NCBI GenBank assembly: GCA_964368445.1
Contig: CAYJAY010000012.1
Location: forward strand, 1 to 57,069
Source of the DNA: CAYJAY01 sp964368445
Lineage (GTDB): Bacteria; Bacillota; Clostridia; Oscillospirales; Ruminococcaceae
Direction of reading: 5' to 3'
DNA length: 57,069 nt
A program made the position numbers and the translations under genes. The stretch's first letter is position 1, and each line of letters begins with the position of its first letter. Shown in pieces: positions 42,384-51,600 of the stretch. The notes below the pieces were generated by a model. That model made no database searches, was not told where the DNA came from, and saw only the letters and a program-made list of their open reading frames with translations.

Positions 42384-43241
42384 TTACAGCAAACTGTAAT
42401 AATAATTTCTCATATATGCCGCGTCCTCCGCCTGTGTTCCGTCCGATTCACATATCACAAAAGGTGTTAATTTTTGTTCTGCAACAAGTTCTATAAACTG
42501 CTCGGGGGACGGCCCAAAAGTTTGATCATCAAACGTAAGGTGTCTTTTTTCTCCGCCCGCAGTATATTCTATTTTGCTGAAATGCACATGCATATTTTTA
42601 AGACGCTCGAGGCCAAGTTTATTCTCAATGGCGTTGAAGATAGCTTTGTAATCGTCTTTAGTTTTTATTCCGCCAAGAGTTCTTGCGTTAAGATGTCCAA
42701 AATCTATGCACGGCATCAATCTTTCGTCCACCTTACACAACTCCAAAACCTCTTCAAGCGTTCCAAGCTGGTTTATCTTCCCCATAGTTTCGGGGCACAC
42801 AACAACGTCGGAAAATCCGTTTTCATCAAGCTGCATCAAGCAATATTTCAATGTTTCGGTCGCATATTCCAACGCCTTTTCCCGTGTTAGTTTTCCGCAA
42901 GAACCGGAATGAACTATAATCCTTTTGCTGCCCATAGCCGAGATTGCGGCGGCGCTTTCAAGGAAATATCTTGCGCTCCCTGTCCTTTTTTCTTGCTCCA
43001 CACTCGAAAGAGATATAAAATATGGCGCATGCAAACTCAACGTTATGCCGCCTTGTTTACACGCCTCTCCAAATTTTTGGGCGCTCTCTTTAGATATCTT
43101 AACCCCTCTGCCACATTGATATTCAAACGCATCAAGAGGAAACGTTGAAAGATATTTCGGAACATCTAGGTTAGATTTATAGCTTTTGCCAAAGCTTTCT
43201 GAATTTCCAGCAGGACCAAAAAGCGCATATTTATTATTCAT
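42384..43241 (-). CDS. nfo: endonuclease IV-like AP endonuclease (TIM barrel)
   Basis: A 285-residue TIM-barrel enzyme. Metal-binding residues typical of endonuclease IV are visible in order: LSLHAPYF, IIVHSGS, VCPETMG, CIDFGHLNART, NMHVHFSK and VICESDG. It cleaves DNA at abasic sites in base-excision repair. The exact spacing around FSKIEYTAGGEKRHL fits the Firmicutes branch of the family. A GGAGG site precedes the ATG, and the gene follows the FIST-EAL gene by 42 bp. Confidence 0.85.
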   Translation of the reverse strand: MNNKYALFGPAGNSESFGKSYKSNLDVPKYLSTFPLDAFEYQCGRGVKISKESAQKFGEACKQGGITLSLHAPYFISLSSVEQEKRTGSARYFLESAAAISAMGSKRIIVHSGSCGKLTREKALEYATETLKYCLMQLDENGFSDVVVCPETMGKINQLGTLEEVLELCKVDERLMPCIDFGHLNARTLGGIKTKDDYKAIFNAIENKLGLERLKNMHVHFSKIEYTAGGEKRHLTFDDQTFGPSPEQFIELVAEQKLTPFVICESDGTQAEDAAYMRNYYYSLL

Positions 43242-43283
43242 CGACTGCCTCCATCATCAAGGTTTTATATCCCTACAAAAGGT

Positions 43284-45818
43284 TCACATTATCTCTTCAA
43301 ACGGACAAGGTTTTGCAAACAAATACCCTTGAGAAAAATCGACTTCACGTGAAGATATAATATATTGTAACTTTTTGTTTTCCACAAACTCCGCGATTGT
43401 TTGTGCCCCAATTCTGTCGGCAAAATACTTCACCGTGTCCAAAACAATCACACTTTTTTCGTTGGTCATAAGGCTTCCAATTATTCCGCCGTCGATCTTG
43501 ATGTAGTCCGGGTCGAGTTTTATAATCGTCGCGAGCGTCGAATACCCTGAGCCAAAATCATCAATAGCAAGTTTTGCCCCCAACTTTTTAATCTTCTTGG
43601 TAAACTCAAGAAGAATGTCAAGTTCTTTATAGTTTTCCGACTCCACAAGTTCAACCACAACATTTCCAGGGTATTTATGATTTTTTATCTTTTTCACAAA
43701 CCACGTTCTAAAGGAATATGACTGTATATCATAAAGCGAAACATTTACAGAAAAAGCTTTGTTACTATATTTAAAATCCTCAAAAACCTGATCAATAAGC
43801 AACCGGCTTATGTTGCCATAATATTTATATCGCTTTGCAATGTCCATAAACACAAACGGAGTATACACTGTTCCGTCTTCGTCCACTATCCTCATTAATG
43901 CTTCATATCTATCGATCTCGTTCGTTTCATTATTATGTATCCCTTGATAGTATGGAACAACAAGATTGTTTTTAATCGCCCGACTAATAAGTTCAATCAC
44001 GCGAACTTCTTCGTCCAAATAGTTCGAGTTGTCTATGTTTTTATCAATAACAAAGAAATTGTCCTGTGTGTTTTTATAGTTAACCATGGCATTAAGCCCA
44101 ACTTCGATTAAGTCTTTATGCTCTAACACAACAGCAAACCGCAAAACGCCCGAGATGCCGGCTTTGCGCGAAGTTGAAAACGCAAACTGGTCATATAGAT
44201 TTTGACACAAATCTATAAACTGGCTGTCCGGCACATTCTTATCTATCGTAACTATAAACGTCTTATAGTTTAACGCATATACATATACGTCGCGTCCCAC
44301 AGAAAGTTTATATTTTTTCACCTTTTGCTTGACAATTTCAAGTATGTCACGGCTACCGGAATAGTACATTTCTTGTCCGGCAAACGCAATATTTGTGTCC
44401 GCTGTTTGGTTTTCGACAAGGCAAATCTTGTTGAAACCTAGTTTTTCCCTGTCTTGTTCAAATTGATAGTAGTTAGGCAGATTAAAATTATAATCAAATT
44501 TTTCGCTTTTTGTGTAGGGTGTTAATGAATTAATCTTTTCAACCAATCTTGAACTTTCGCTTTTAAGATATTCAATCTCTTTTTCTTTTGCCTTGTGCAA
44601 TATCCCTATATCGGTTTCAATCAGTTCAATATCTTCCAAAGCCTTGACATCGGGGATTATATAACTGTCGTGTTCTGCAATTCCAACAAGGACATTTGCC
44701 CCGTTGTGCATATAGTTTAAACCATTACGATTTGATATTTCGCCAGACAAAAACATTCCACAAACGTTATATTTTGCAAATGGTTTTATTTCCCATTTTG
44801 CACAATTATTAATATATACTTTTCTAAAAAAACATGCATATGAAAACAGATATTCAACCGAAGCTTCGATAATCTCTCCGCACGTTTCGTAACACTCTTG
44901 AATTGTTTTTCTGGGGTTTAAGTATCCTATTCTAAATTTTGTTCTGTCGGTAGTTGTGGAAGAATGATAGAAATTCAACTCTTGTTTTTCCGAATCATGT
45001 TTCACAAATCTTCCAACCAAACCCTCTTCATCGAGAATAAGCGGAAAGTTTACCAAAAAATCTTCTTTGGCAATCTTGTTCCAATCGAAAAAATTGTTCT
45101 TTTGGTTGTTGCTAATCCCAAGAAAATTATAAAACCAACCCAAAGAATTTTGATTTTCAATCTCTTTAATTGAAATGCCTTCCACTTTTGACATTTCAAA
45201 CTGTTGACTTATTATATCCATCGATGTCGAAACTTTGACGAAATTCTTGATCTCTCGATTTATCGTGGAAAAAGCAATCATTCCTTTTTTCACGATACCT
45301 TGTTCGGTAAACACAAAAGCATTTTCTCCCTTGCTTTCGATTTCGCTTGCAAGTCCGCCCACCAATTTAATATTATTCTTAAATTTGTTTGTTTCTTCTA
45401 TAAATCTGCTCGCCGCCGGATAAAGATCGGAAACCAATAGATGAACCAAAAGATTTTCATCGCCGTTGTAGTCTTTGAAACAATCGTGAAGCTCTTTTGC
45501 AACTTCTTCGGGCTCTTTGTTTTCCCAATAAATCTGTTCAATTTTAATCGTAGATTTTTCATATACGTCTACGATTACAAGCGTTTCATTGTCATGCTGT
45601 TCACCATTTACCACAATCGCAACCGCCGAAGACGCCCCAACAATTTTTGCATTAGGCAAAACATCTTTTATATCGTTTGCCGTTTTAACCGCGGTTTCGA
45701 TGTCCATATTTGCCGTGAAAATCTTTACGAAACACTCTTTGTTTTTGTTTACATTGTTCCTTTCTAAAAGATACCTGAAATTTTTGATATCACTATAAAT
45801 CTCTGCTATTCTGAACAT
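43284..45818 (-). CDS. FIST sensor with degenerate GGDEF and intact EAL phosphodiesterase
   Basis: An 844-residue cytosolic protein. FIST_N (about 20-230; IVGASSAVAI, LLVSDLYPAA, LVGGLAS) and FIST_C (about 235-390; CGMFLSGEI) form a ligand sensor. A GGDEF-like fold (about 440-600) lacks the GGDEF motif, so it is inactive or regulatory. The EAL domain keeps E639 in YEALMR, VELVESE, AIDDFGSGYST, YIKIDGG, AEFVE and FSQGYLFAKP, so c-di-GMP hydrolysis is expected. GGAG six bases before ATG fixes the start; a TTG five codons earlier would swallow that site. A c-di-GMP-I riboswitch precedes the gene, so its own substrate probably controls its synthesis. Confidence 0.92.
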   Translation of the reverse strand: MFRIAEIYSDIKNFRYLLERNNVNKNKECFVKIFTANMDIETAVKTANDIKDVLPNAKIVGASSAVAIVVNGEQHDNETLVIVDVYEKSTIKIEQIYWENKEPEEVAKELHDCFKDYNGDENLLVHLLVSDLYPAASRFIEETNKFKNNIKLVGGLASEIESKGENAFVFTEQGIVKKGMIAFSTINREIKNFVKVSTSMDIISQQFEMSKVEGISIKEIENQNSLGWFYNFLGISNNQKNNFFDWNKIAKEDFLVNFPLILDEEGLVGRFVKHDSEKQELNFYHSSTTTDRTKFRIGYLNPRKTIQECYETCGEIIEASVEYLFSYACFFRKVYINNCAKWEIKPFAKYNVCGMFLSGEISNRNGLNYMHNGANVLVGIAEHDSYIIPDVKALEDIELIETDIGILHKAKEKEIEYLKSESSRLVEKINSLTPYTKSEKFDYNFNLPNYYQFEQDREKLGFNKICLVENQTADTNIAFAGQEMYYSGSRDILEIVKQKVKKYKLSVGRDVYVYALNYKTFIVTIDKNVPDSQFIDLCQNLYDQFAFSTSRKAGISGVLRFAVVLEHKDLIEVGLNAMVNYKNTQDNFFVIDKNIDNSNYLDEEVRVIELISRAIKNNLVVPYYQGIHNNETNEIDRYEALMRIVDEDGTVYTPFVFMDIAKRYKYYGNISRLLIDQVFEDFKYSNKAFSVNVSLYDIQSYSFRTWFVKKIKNHKYPGNVVVELVESENYKELDILLEFTKKIKKLGAKLAIDDFGSGYSTLATIIKLDPDYIKIDGGIIGSLMTNEKSVIVLDTVKYFADRIGAQTIAEFVENKKLQYIISSREVDFSQGYLFAKPCPFEEIM

Positions 45819-45828
45819 TTTTTTCTCC

Positions 45829-45859
45829 TGCAATAAGTTGAATTTTCACAACCCTTGCA
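45829..45859 (-). promoter_or_regulatory. candidate riboswitch expression-platform hairpin beside the ribosome site
   Basis: TGCAA/TTGCA and GTTG/CAAC can pair as a two-part stem ending at the base just before the GGAG ribosome site of the EAL gene. Its 5' arm overlaps the 3' end of the riboswitch aptamer (GGTTGC), so this hairpin and the closed aptamer stem would exclude each other. Confidence 0.5.
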
Positions 45860-45935
45860 ACCGGCTGACTGTCCAAAAAATTGGGTTAAGTCCCTTGGCT
45901 TTGCGTCGCTATTTTTCAATAGTTTTGCCAAAATA
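45857..45935 (-). promoter_or_regulatory. cyclic di-GMP-I (GEMM) riboswitch aptamer
   Basis: On the minus strand the conserved GEMM parts are present in order: GGCAAAA; a P2 hairpin CTATT-GAAA-AATAG capped by a GAAA tetraloop; the invariant GACGCAAAGCC; the P3 side with GGG/CCC; and CAGCCGGTTGC closing the tetraloop receptor and P1 side. This match to the GEMM-I consensus is strong. It lies about 40 bases before the start codon of a c-di-GMP phosphodiesterase. Confidence 0.92.
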
Positions 45936-45948
45936 GGTGCTGTTTAGG

Positions 45949-45976
45949 TATATAAATCGAATGTCTTTTGTGTAAA
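45949..45976 (-). promoter_or_regulatory. candidate promoter for the riboswitch transcript
   Basis: On the minus strand, TTTACA and TATATA are 16 bp apart, placing the transcript start within about 15 bases of the aptamer 5' side. Confidence 0.4.
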
Positions 45977-46022
45977 ACATGCGATAGATATCGAATGGAT
46001 CTTATGGTTATTAATTTCTTTT

Positions 46023-48332
46023 CTAATCAAAAAGCAAAAATGACGAAAGGATTTTTGCCGAATATGCCAAACTATTTATCTCTTTTTCGTTCCACACCCT
46101 GTATCTTGTACAGTCGTCTAATCCCAAGAAGAGTTTAACATAACCTTTAGATTTTATTTGTATATGAAGGAACGATTTTATATCTTGTTCCGCCATAAGT
46201 TCATATGCGCCCTCGGCTTTCAACGTTCTTAAATCGTTGCAATACAAAACCCCTTCATCGTTAGAATCTCTGAAAAAGTCTTCCAAAATTTCTTTTGTTA
46301 ATCCTTGAAGGTTGTCTATCTCGGGGCGTATTCCGTCTTTACACCATTCATACGTGTTGTCATACGTTTTTCCGTCGTCTTTAGATTCAAATATATAACA
46401 CCTGTCGACGTTTAAGGTTTTTCCAATAACTTTCATCGTCGCATCGATAGCGTTGTTGATGTTTTTCGCTTCATACAAAAGGTTGAAGATGCTTGAAATG
46501 AGGTCTGTATCAAAATATGAACTAACCATTCTGTTTGCGTTGTCAAGCGCAGTTCGGTTTTTCATCGTTCCGTCTAAAAAGTCTTTGCTGTATAAAGTGT
46601 AACAATCTTTTCCGCGCATCTTCGATTGATAGAGCGCCTTGTCCGCGGATTTATAAAGGTCTTCAAACGTTGTCCCATCGTCCGGGTACCTTGACACGCC
46701 AATGCTTCCCGAAACTTTGTAATCCTCGTCTTCGCCCGAATAGGTGTTTTGAAACGCCTCCGCAATCAACCTTGCCTTTTGTTCGATTATCTTTTGATTG
46801 GATATGTTTTCCGCAAAAACTATAAACTCGTCTCCGCCAACGCGCCCTATAATATCGCGCGAGCGGAACTGTTCTTTCAATTTCATAGCAATATCGCGCA
46901 AAACCAAATCACCAAAATGGTGTCCTAGGTTGTCGTTAATCGCTTTAAAGTTGTCGATGTCGATTATATACAACACATGGTGTCGCATGCTGTTTTCTTT
47001 TAAACTTCTTGCAATTGCACTTTCGGCAGAAACTTTGTTATAACAGTTTGTTAAAAGATCAAGTTTTGCTTGCATTTCAAGCTCGCGTTGTTCGTGGATG
47101 TCGACTATCTTTCCTATTACAAAGATTGGTTTTCCTTTGTTGTTAAACTTTACGTTGTAGACAATCCTGTGATATCTCGGCTCTTTACCGTCAAAAATCA
47201 TCCTTATATCATATTTTTTAAACACTCCGTTTATCATGTTTTGATATATTTCCATAAATATATCTCTATCTTCTTCATACACAATTCCGGCTTTTAACGT
47301 CGCAAACGGGAACAGGGTTTTTTCGTCATCAAACCCCAAAATTTCCTTTCCTTTTCCGAAATATCTTATCATCGAAGTTCTAATATCAAGCGCAAAGAAA
47401 AGCTCTTCCGTTAACTGTGACATAACCCGAAACAACGTCTTGTCTGAAATTTGATCTAGGAAGTAGTTTTCGATGTTGGATGCATAGTCGCCGCCGGCAA
47501 GTTCGGAACGAAGGTCACGCGTGAACCCCGCCACCATATATTCGCCGTTTGCCCCCTCAATTCTTGAAAGCGAAATTTCGCTTGGAATCTCTTCGCCCAT
47601 CAAGTTTCGATGCAACCATAAAAACTGGACATATCCCTCTTTAAACGCCCTGTCGACATATTTTGTGGCAAGTTCGGTGCTCAGTTCCCCGTTGGGTTGA
47701 TATTCCGGAGAAAGCCTGAAAAAATTATCAAGATATTCTTGTTCATTATTAAGCCCAAAAAGCCTTGCCGCTTTTTTGTTGCACATCACATTTTCATTTT
47801 TGTTGTTCCACAAGTTTAAGCAAAGCGGGCTATCGTCTAAAATTGCTTTCATAATAGAACTTAAACTGCGCTCTTTTTTCACATTTTCGAAAAATATATT
47901 TAAATCATGTATATAAACATAGACATATTTTCCGCCCAACTTATCATCAAAGTTGGTTTTAAGCATCTTAATTTTTATCGGAATTTGTTCGCCTCTTATA
48001 CTTCTTATGAACCAATCAAACGAATGGCTTCCCTCTTGATATGCTTTTTCAACGCAACTAGCAAACGTTTTGCCGTTCACCTTGTCTTGTGGATTTCCAA
48101 AAATATAGTTTTTGAAATCTTTTCGATATTGTTCAACACTTTCGCAACCAACCGCACTGTATGCGCTTTTATTACATACAACAAACTCTGCCTTGCTGTC
48201 AAGCAAAATTAATGAAGTTGGCGTTGCGTTTATCGACATCATAAAAAAGTCTATGAACTTTGGGGTCTTATTTTCGGACAGGACATCTTCCCAAGTATAA
48301 TTGTTATAGTTAAAACTTTTGTTTAGGTCCAT
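46023..48332 (-). CDS. PAS-domain diguanylate cyclase with C-terminal GAF-like domain
   Basis: A 769-residue cytosolic protein. Two related PAS units lie at about 25-140 (SLILLDSKAEFVVCNKSAY) and 150-275 (LNLWNNKNENVMCNKKAARLFG). A third PAS/PAC region lies at about 300-425. The GGDEF domain has GRVGGDEFIVFAEN at 499-503. An RxxD inhibitory site lies exactly five residues before it (RSRD), so c-di-GMP synthesis with product inhibition is expected. The last 165 residues look like a GAF domain (INNAIDATMKVIGKTLNVDRCYIF). The start is fixed by AAGGAG; a frame 22 codons longer lacks one. It lies upstream of the EAL gene with its own promoter. Confidence 0.92.
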   Translation of the reverse strand: MDLNKSFNYNNYTWEDVLSENKTPKFIDFFMMSINATPTSLILLDSKAEFVVCNKSAYSAVGCESVEQYRKDFKNYIFGNPQDKVNGKTFASCVEKAYQEGSHSFDWFIRSIRGEQIPIKIKMLKTNFDDKLGGKYVYVYIHDLNIFFENVKKERSLSSIMKAILDDSPLCLNLWNNKNENVMCNKKAARLFGLNNEQEYLDNFFRLSPEYQPNGELSTELATKYVDRAFKEGYVQFLWLHRNLMGEEIPSEISLSRIEGANGEYMVAGFTRDLRSELAGGDYASNIENYFLDQISDKTLFRVMSQLTEELFFALDIRTSMIRYFGKGKEILGFDDEKTLFPFATLKAGIVYEEDRDIFMEIYQNMINGVFKKYDIRMIFDGKEPRYHRIVYNVKFNNKGKPIFVIGKIVDIHEQRELEMQAKLDLLTNCYNKVSAESAIARSLKENSMRHHVLYIIDIDNFKAINDNLGHHFGDLVLRDIAMKLKEQFRSRDIIGRVGGDEFIVFAENISNQKIIEQKARLIAEAFQNTYSGEDEDYKVSGSIGVSRYPDDGTTFEDLYKSADKALYQSKMRGKDCYTLYSKDFLDGTMKNRTALDNANRMVSSYFDTDLISSIFNLLYEAKNINNAIDATMKVIGKTLNVDRCYIFESKDDGKTYDNTYEWCKDGIRPEIDNLQGLTKEILEDFFRDSNDEGVLYCNDLRTLKAEGAYELMAEQDIKSFLHIQIKSKGYVKLFLGLDDCTRYRVWNEKEINSLAYSAKILSSFLLFD

Positions 48333-48414
48333 AAAGGTCTCCTTAAAACTACATAATCTACAAGTATTTGTTTTGATATTGTTGACATAATAAGACATTA
48401 TACACTAGTTTAAA

Positions 48415-48443
48415 ATTATACCATTAATATATTAAAAATTCAA
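48415..48443 (-). promoter_or_regulatory. promoter of the diguanylate cyclase gene
   Basis: On the minus strand, TTGAAT and a perfect TATAAT are 17 bp apart, 83 bp before the start codon. Confidence 0.65.
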
Positions 48444-48542
48444 ACAAAATCTTGATTAAATGAGCACAAACACAAAAATTAACAGATATCGTGTGAAATA
48501 ATAGAATTGTGAAGCAAATCCACACCCCTCAAATATTATTGA

Positions 48543-48571
48543 TTGACTTAAAAAATATAATATGCTATACT
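48543..48571 (+). promoter_or_regulatory. promoter of the RND exporter-tetR operon
   Basis: TTGACT and TATACT separated by exactly 17 bp, with the palindromic operator beginning 12 bp after the -10 element. Confidence 0.8.
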
Positions 48572-48582
48572 CGTCCAAGCCG

Positions 48583-48598
48583 CCGACCGAACGGTCGG
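48583..48598 (+). promoter_or_regulatory. TetR-type operator palindrome
   Basis: CCGACCG and CGGTCGG form perfect 7-bp arms around an AA centre at the expected transcript start. The distal gene of the same operon encodes a TetR-family protein, so self-repression is the simple reading. Confidence 0.8.
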
Positions 48599-48621
48599 TC
48601 AGTATAATTTAGGAGCAAAAA

Positions 48622-51600
48622 ATGATACCAAGTTACAGCGCAAAAAGGCCATATACCGTGTTTGTCGCGGTTGTTTTAATAATCGTTCTAGGGGTAATTT
48701 CGTTTTTCGGCATGACGACTGATCTTTTGCCGACGTTTGAGCTCCCCTATATTTTGGTAATAACCACATATCCCGGAGCTTCCCCCGAAAAGGTGGAACT
48801 CGAGGTCACCTCCCCTCTCGAAGCCGCCCTTGGAACGGCGGGAGGACTTAACAACATGACCTCGACGTCGAGCGAAAACATGAGCATGATAACGCTTGAA
48901 TTTGTTCAAGAAACCAACATGGACAGCGCGACAATCGAGGTTTCCAACAGCATCGACCTTGTAAAAGGTTCTTTGCCCGAGACGGTGTCTGCGCCGATGT
49001 TTTTGCAGATGAGCGCCGACATGCTCCCGATTATGGTCGCAAGTGTCGACATGGGTCTTGACACAGAAACCGCCGACGTCGTGGAATATGTTGAACAAAC
49101 GGTTATTCCGGCGTTCGAGAGGATAAGCGGGGTTGCTTCTGTAACCGCTTCGGGGCTTGTCGAGCCGAAACTTAAAGTGGAACTGGACGACGACAAAATA
49201 GCACTTTTAAACAAACAGTTTGTCGAGGATATCGAAAGCTCGCTCGACGAGGCGTATGACGAAATATCGGCAACTAAATACGACCTTGAAGAGGCACAAG
49301 AGGAATTGAGCGGAGGAGCAGGTTCTCCGCAGGATGAACTTGCAAAAGCAAACGCGGGGCTCACAAGCGCAATTTCAACCCTTAACGCAATGCTTGCGGA
49401 GAAACAATCGCTCGAGATAGACAAAGCGGCGTTTGAGGGCGAGAAAGCAGGTATGGAGGGACTTGTAGCTTTTACCCCTATTTACAATTCTATTGTCAGT
49501 GGCTTTCTTTCTAACCACATGCTTCCCCTAGCAACAGGTCATGGTTATACTTCTTTTACACAAATGACAAATGCAGAGTTTGACATTATCCAGCCTATTT
49601 GGACACAAACTTTAAATGTTCCAATCGACCCAACAGATCCTGATTCAGACACTTTACTTGAGGTACTAAGCCAATTTGGTGACCCAACCACATATAAAGG
49701 CATTGTCGAAATTGAAGCTATGTTTGCTTTCGCTCCTACAAGAATACTTGAAATCGAAACAGAGCTCCGCAACATCGACACGCGTCTAATGGTGCTTTCC
49801 GCTATGGAACCCGAACTTACGAGTGGCCTAAACGAGGCGCAAAGCGGATATGAACAGGTTGTGTCGGGGCAGATGGAACTCACTATTGGCCTTGCCGATG
49901 CACAAACGCAAATTCTCATAGGCTTAAACAGCATTGAACAGGTGCTTAACGACTTTGAAGCCACACGCGACAGCACGCTGGAACAAGCCGACCTTACTAA
50001 CATCATAACGGAAGATATGATAAACGGCATTTTAACCGCAAACAACTTTAGCATGCCGGCGGGATACATCGAGGACGATACAGGCGAATATCTCGTAAAG
50101 GTCGGCGATGTATACGACAATATTGAAGAGATAGAAAACACCCTTTTGATGTCGCTTGACGCGACGGGAGACATTTTTATTGGCGACGTTGCGAGCGTTT
50201 CGCTCGAGAACGTCTCGGACGGGAGTTACGCTAAAGTCAACGGCGCGCCCGGAATTATATTGCAATTTCAAAAACAAAGCACCGTTTCAACAACCGCCGT
50301 AACCAACGAGATAGAAGATGTTATCGAAACGCTTGAAGGGGGCGGCGACGGCGTCCGCGTCGTTCCGCTTATGAACCAAGGCGATTATATCGACATGATT
50401 GTAAACAGCGTTATACAAAACCTTTTGTATGGCGGTCTGCTTGCCATTTTTGTTCTTCTTTTCTTTTTACGCAACATAAAACCCACAATTATAATTGCGT
50501 TTTCAATCCCAATCAGCTTGATGTTTTCGATTACGCTTATGTATTTCACCGATGTAACGCTTAACATAATCTCGCTTTCGGGGCTTGCTCTCGGGGTTGG
50601 GATGTTGGTTGACAACAGCATTGTTGTTATCGAAAACATCTACCGCATGAGACACACCGGCGTTCCGGCAAAAGCCGCCGCCGTCGAGGGCGCAAAACAG
50701 GTTATGGGAGCTATAACCGCCTCGACGCTAACGACTATTTGTGTTTTCTTGCCGATAGTGTTCACCGACGGCATCTCTCGTCAGCTGTTCACCGACATGG
50801 GGCTCACCATAGCATACAGCCTTGTAACAAGCCTTATCGTTGCGCTAACCCTCGTTCCGGCAATGAGCAGCCTAATGCTTGAAAACGTCGGAGAGCTAAA
50901 TAAAAAAACGATGTTTGATAATCTAATAGAGGTCTACGCAAAAAGTCTTGCTTGGTCGCTTAAACATAAATCTGTTGTTTTAATTTTGGTGCTTTCGCTT
51001 TTAGCGGTTGCTGTAATCGGCACAACTGTTATGGGAACGGCGTTCATGCCCGAGATGGGCTCGCCCCAGATGAGCGCAACGCTTACTATTGACCCCGATG
51101 AACAAGATGTTGACCTGTTCTCGCTTTCCGACCAATATGCTTCCCAGATACTTTCTATCGACGGGGTCGACTATGTCGGAGCGATGGATCAAGGCTCGGC
51201 AGGGTTTGCCGGCATGGGTGGTGGCGGAAACAGCATTTCATATTATATACTGTTAAGCGAAGACTCGCCGTATGACAACAAAGCGGTCGAAAAGCTTATA
51301 TGCGAAAAAACAGCATTTTTAAAGGGTGAAATATCGGTTCAAGCTTCCACCATGGACATGTCTATGATGACAGGTTCCGGCATACAAATCGTGCTTAAAT
51401 CCAACGACCTTGATGAACTCATAGCCGAATCGGGCAGAATTGCCCAAATTATGGGCACTGTCGAGGGTGTTGGCGAGGTCACGACCGGTTATGAAGATGC
51501 CGACAACGAGATACGAATAACGGTTGACAAAGAAAAAGCTATGCGCAAAGGACTGACCGTTGCACAGGTCTATTCCGAGATAGCCTCTGCTTTGACGCTT

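Noticed and set aside
48543..48621. A c-di-GMP or other riboswitch upstream of the RND gene
   Set aside because: The leader is only about 45 bases and contains just the TetR palindrome and ribosome site. No GEMM or other riboswitch consensus was found.
49545..50174. 209-codon minus-strand ORF inside the RND gene
   Set aside because: Ser/Ile-rich shadow frame opposite a well-supported pump gene. It spans the atypical codon block but has no ribosome site.
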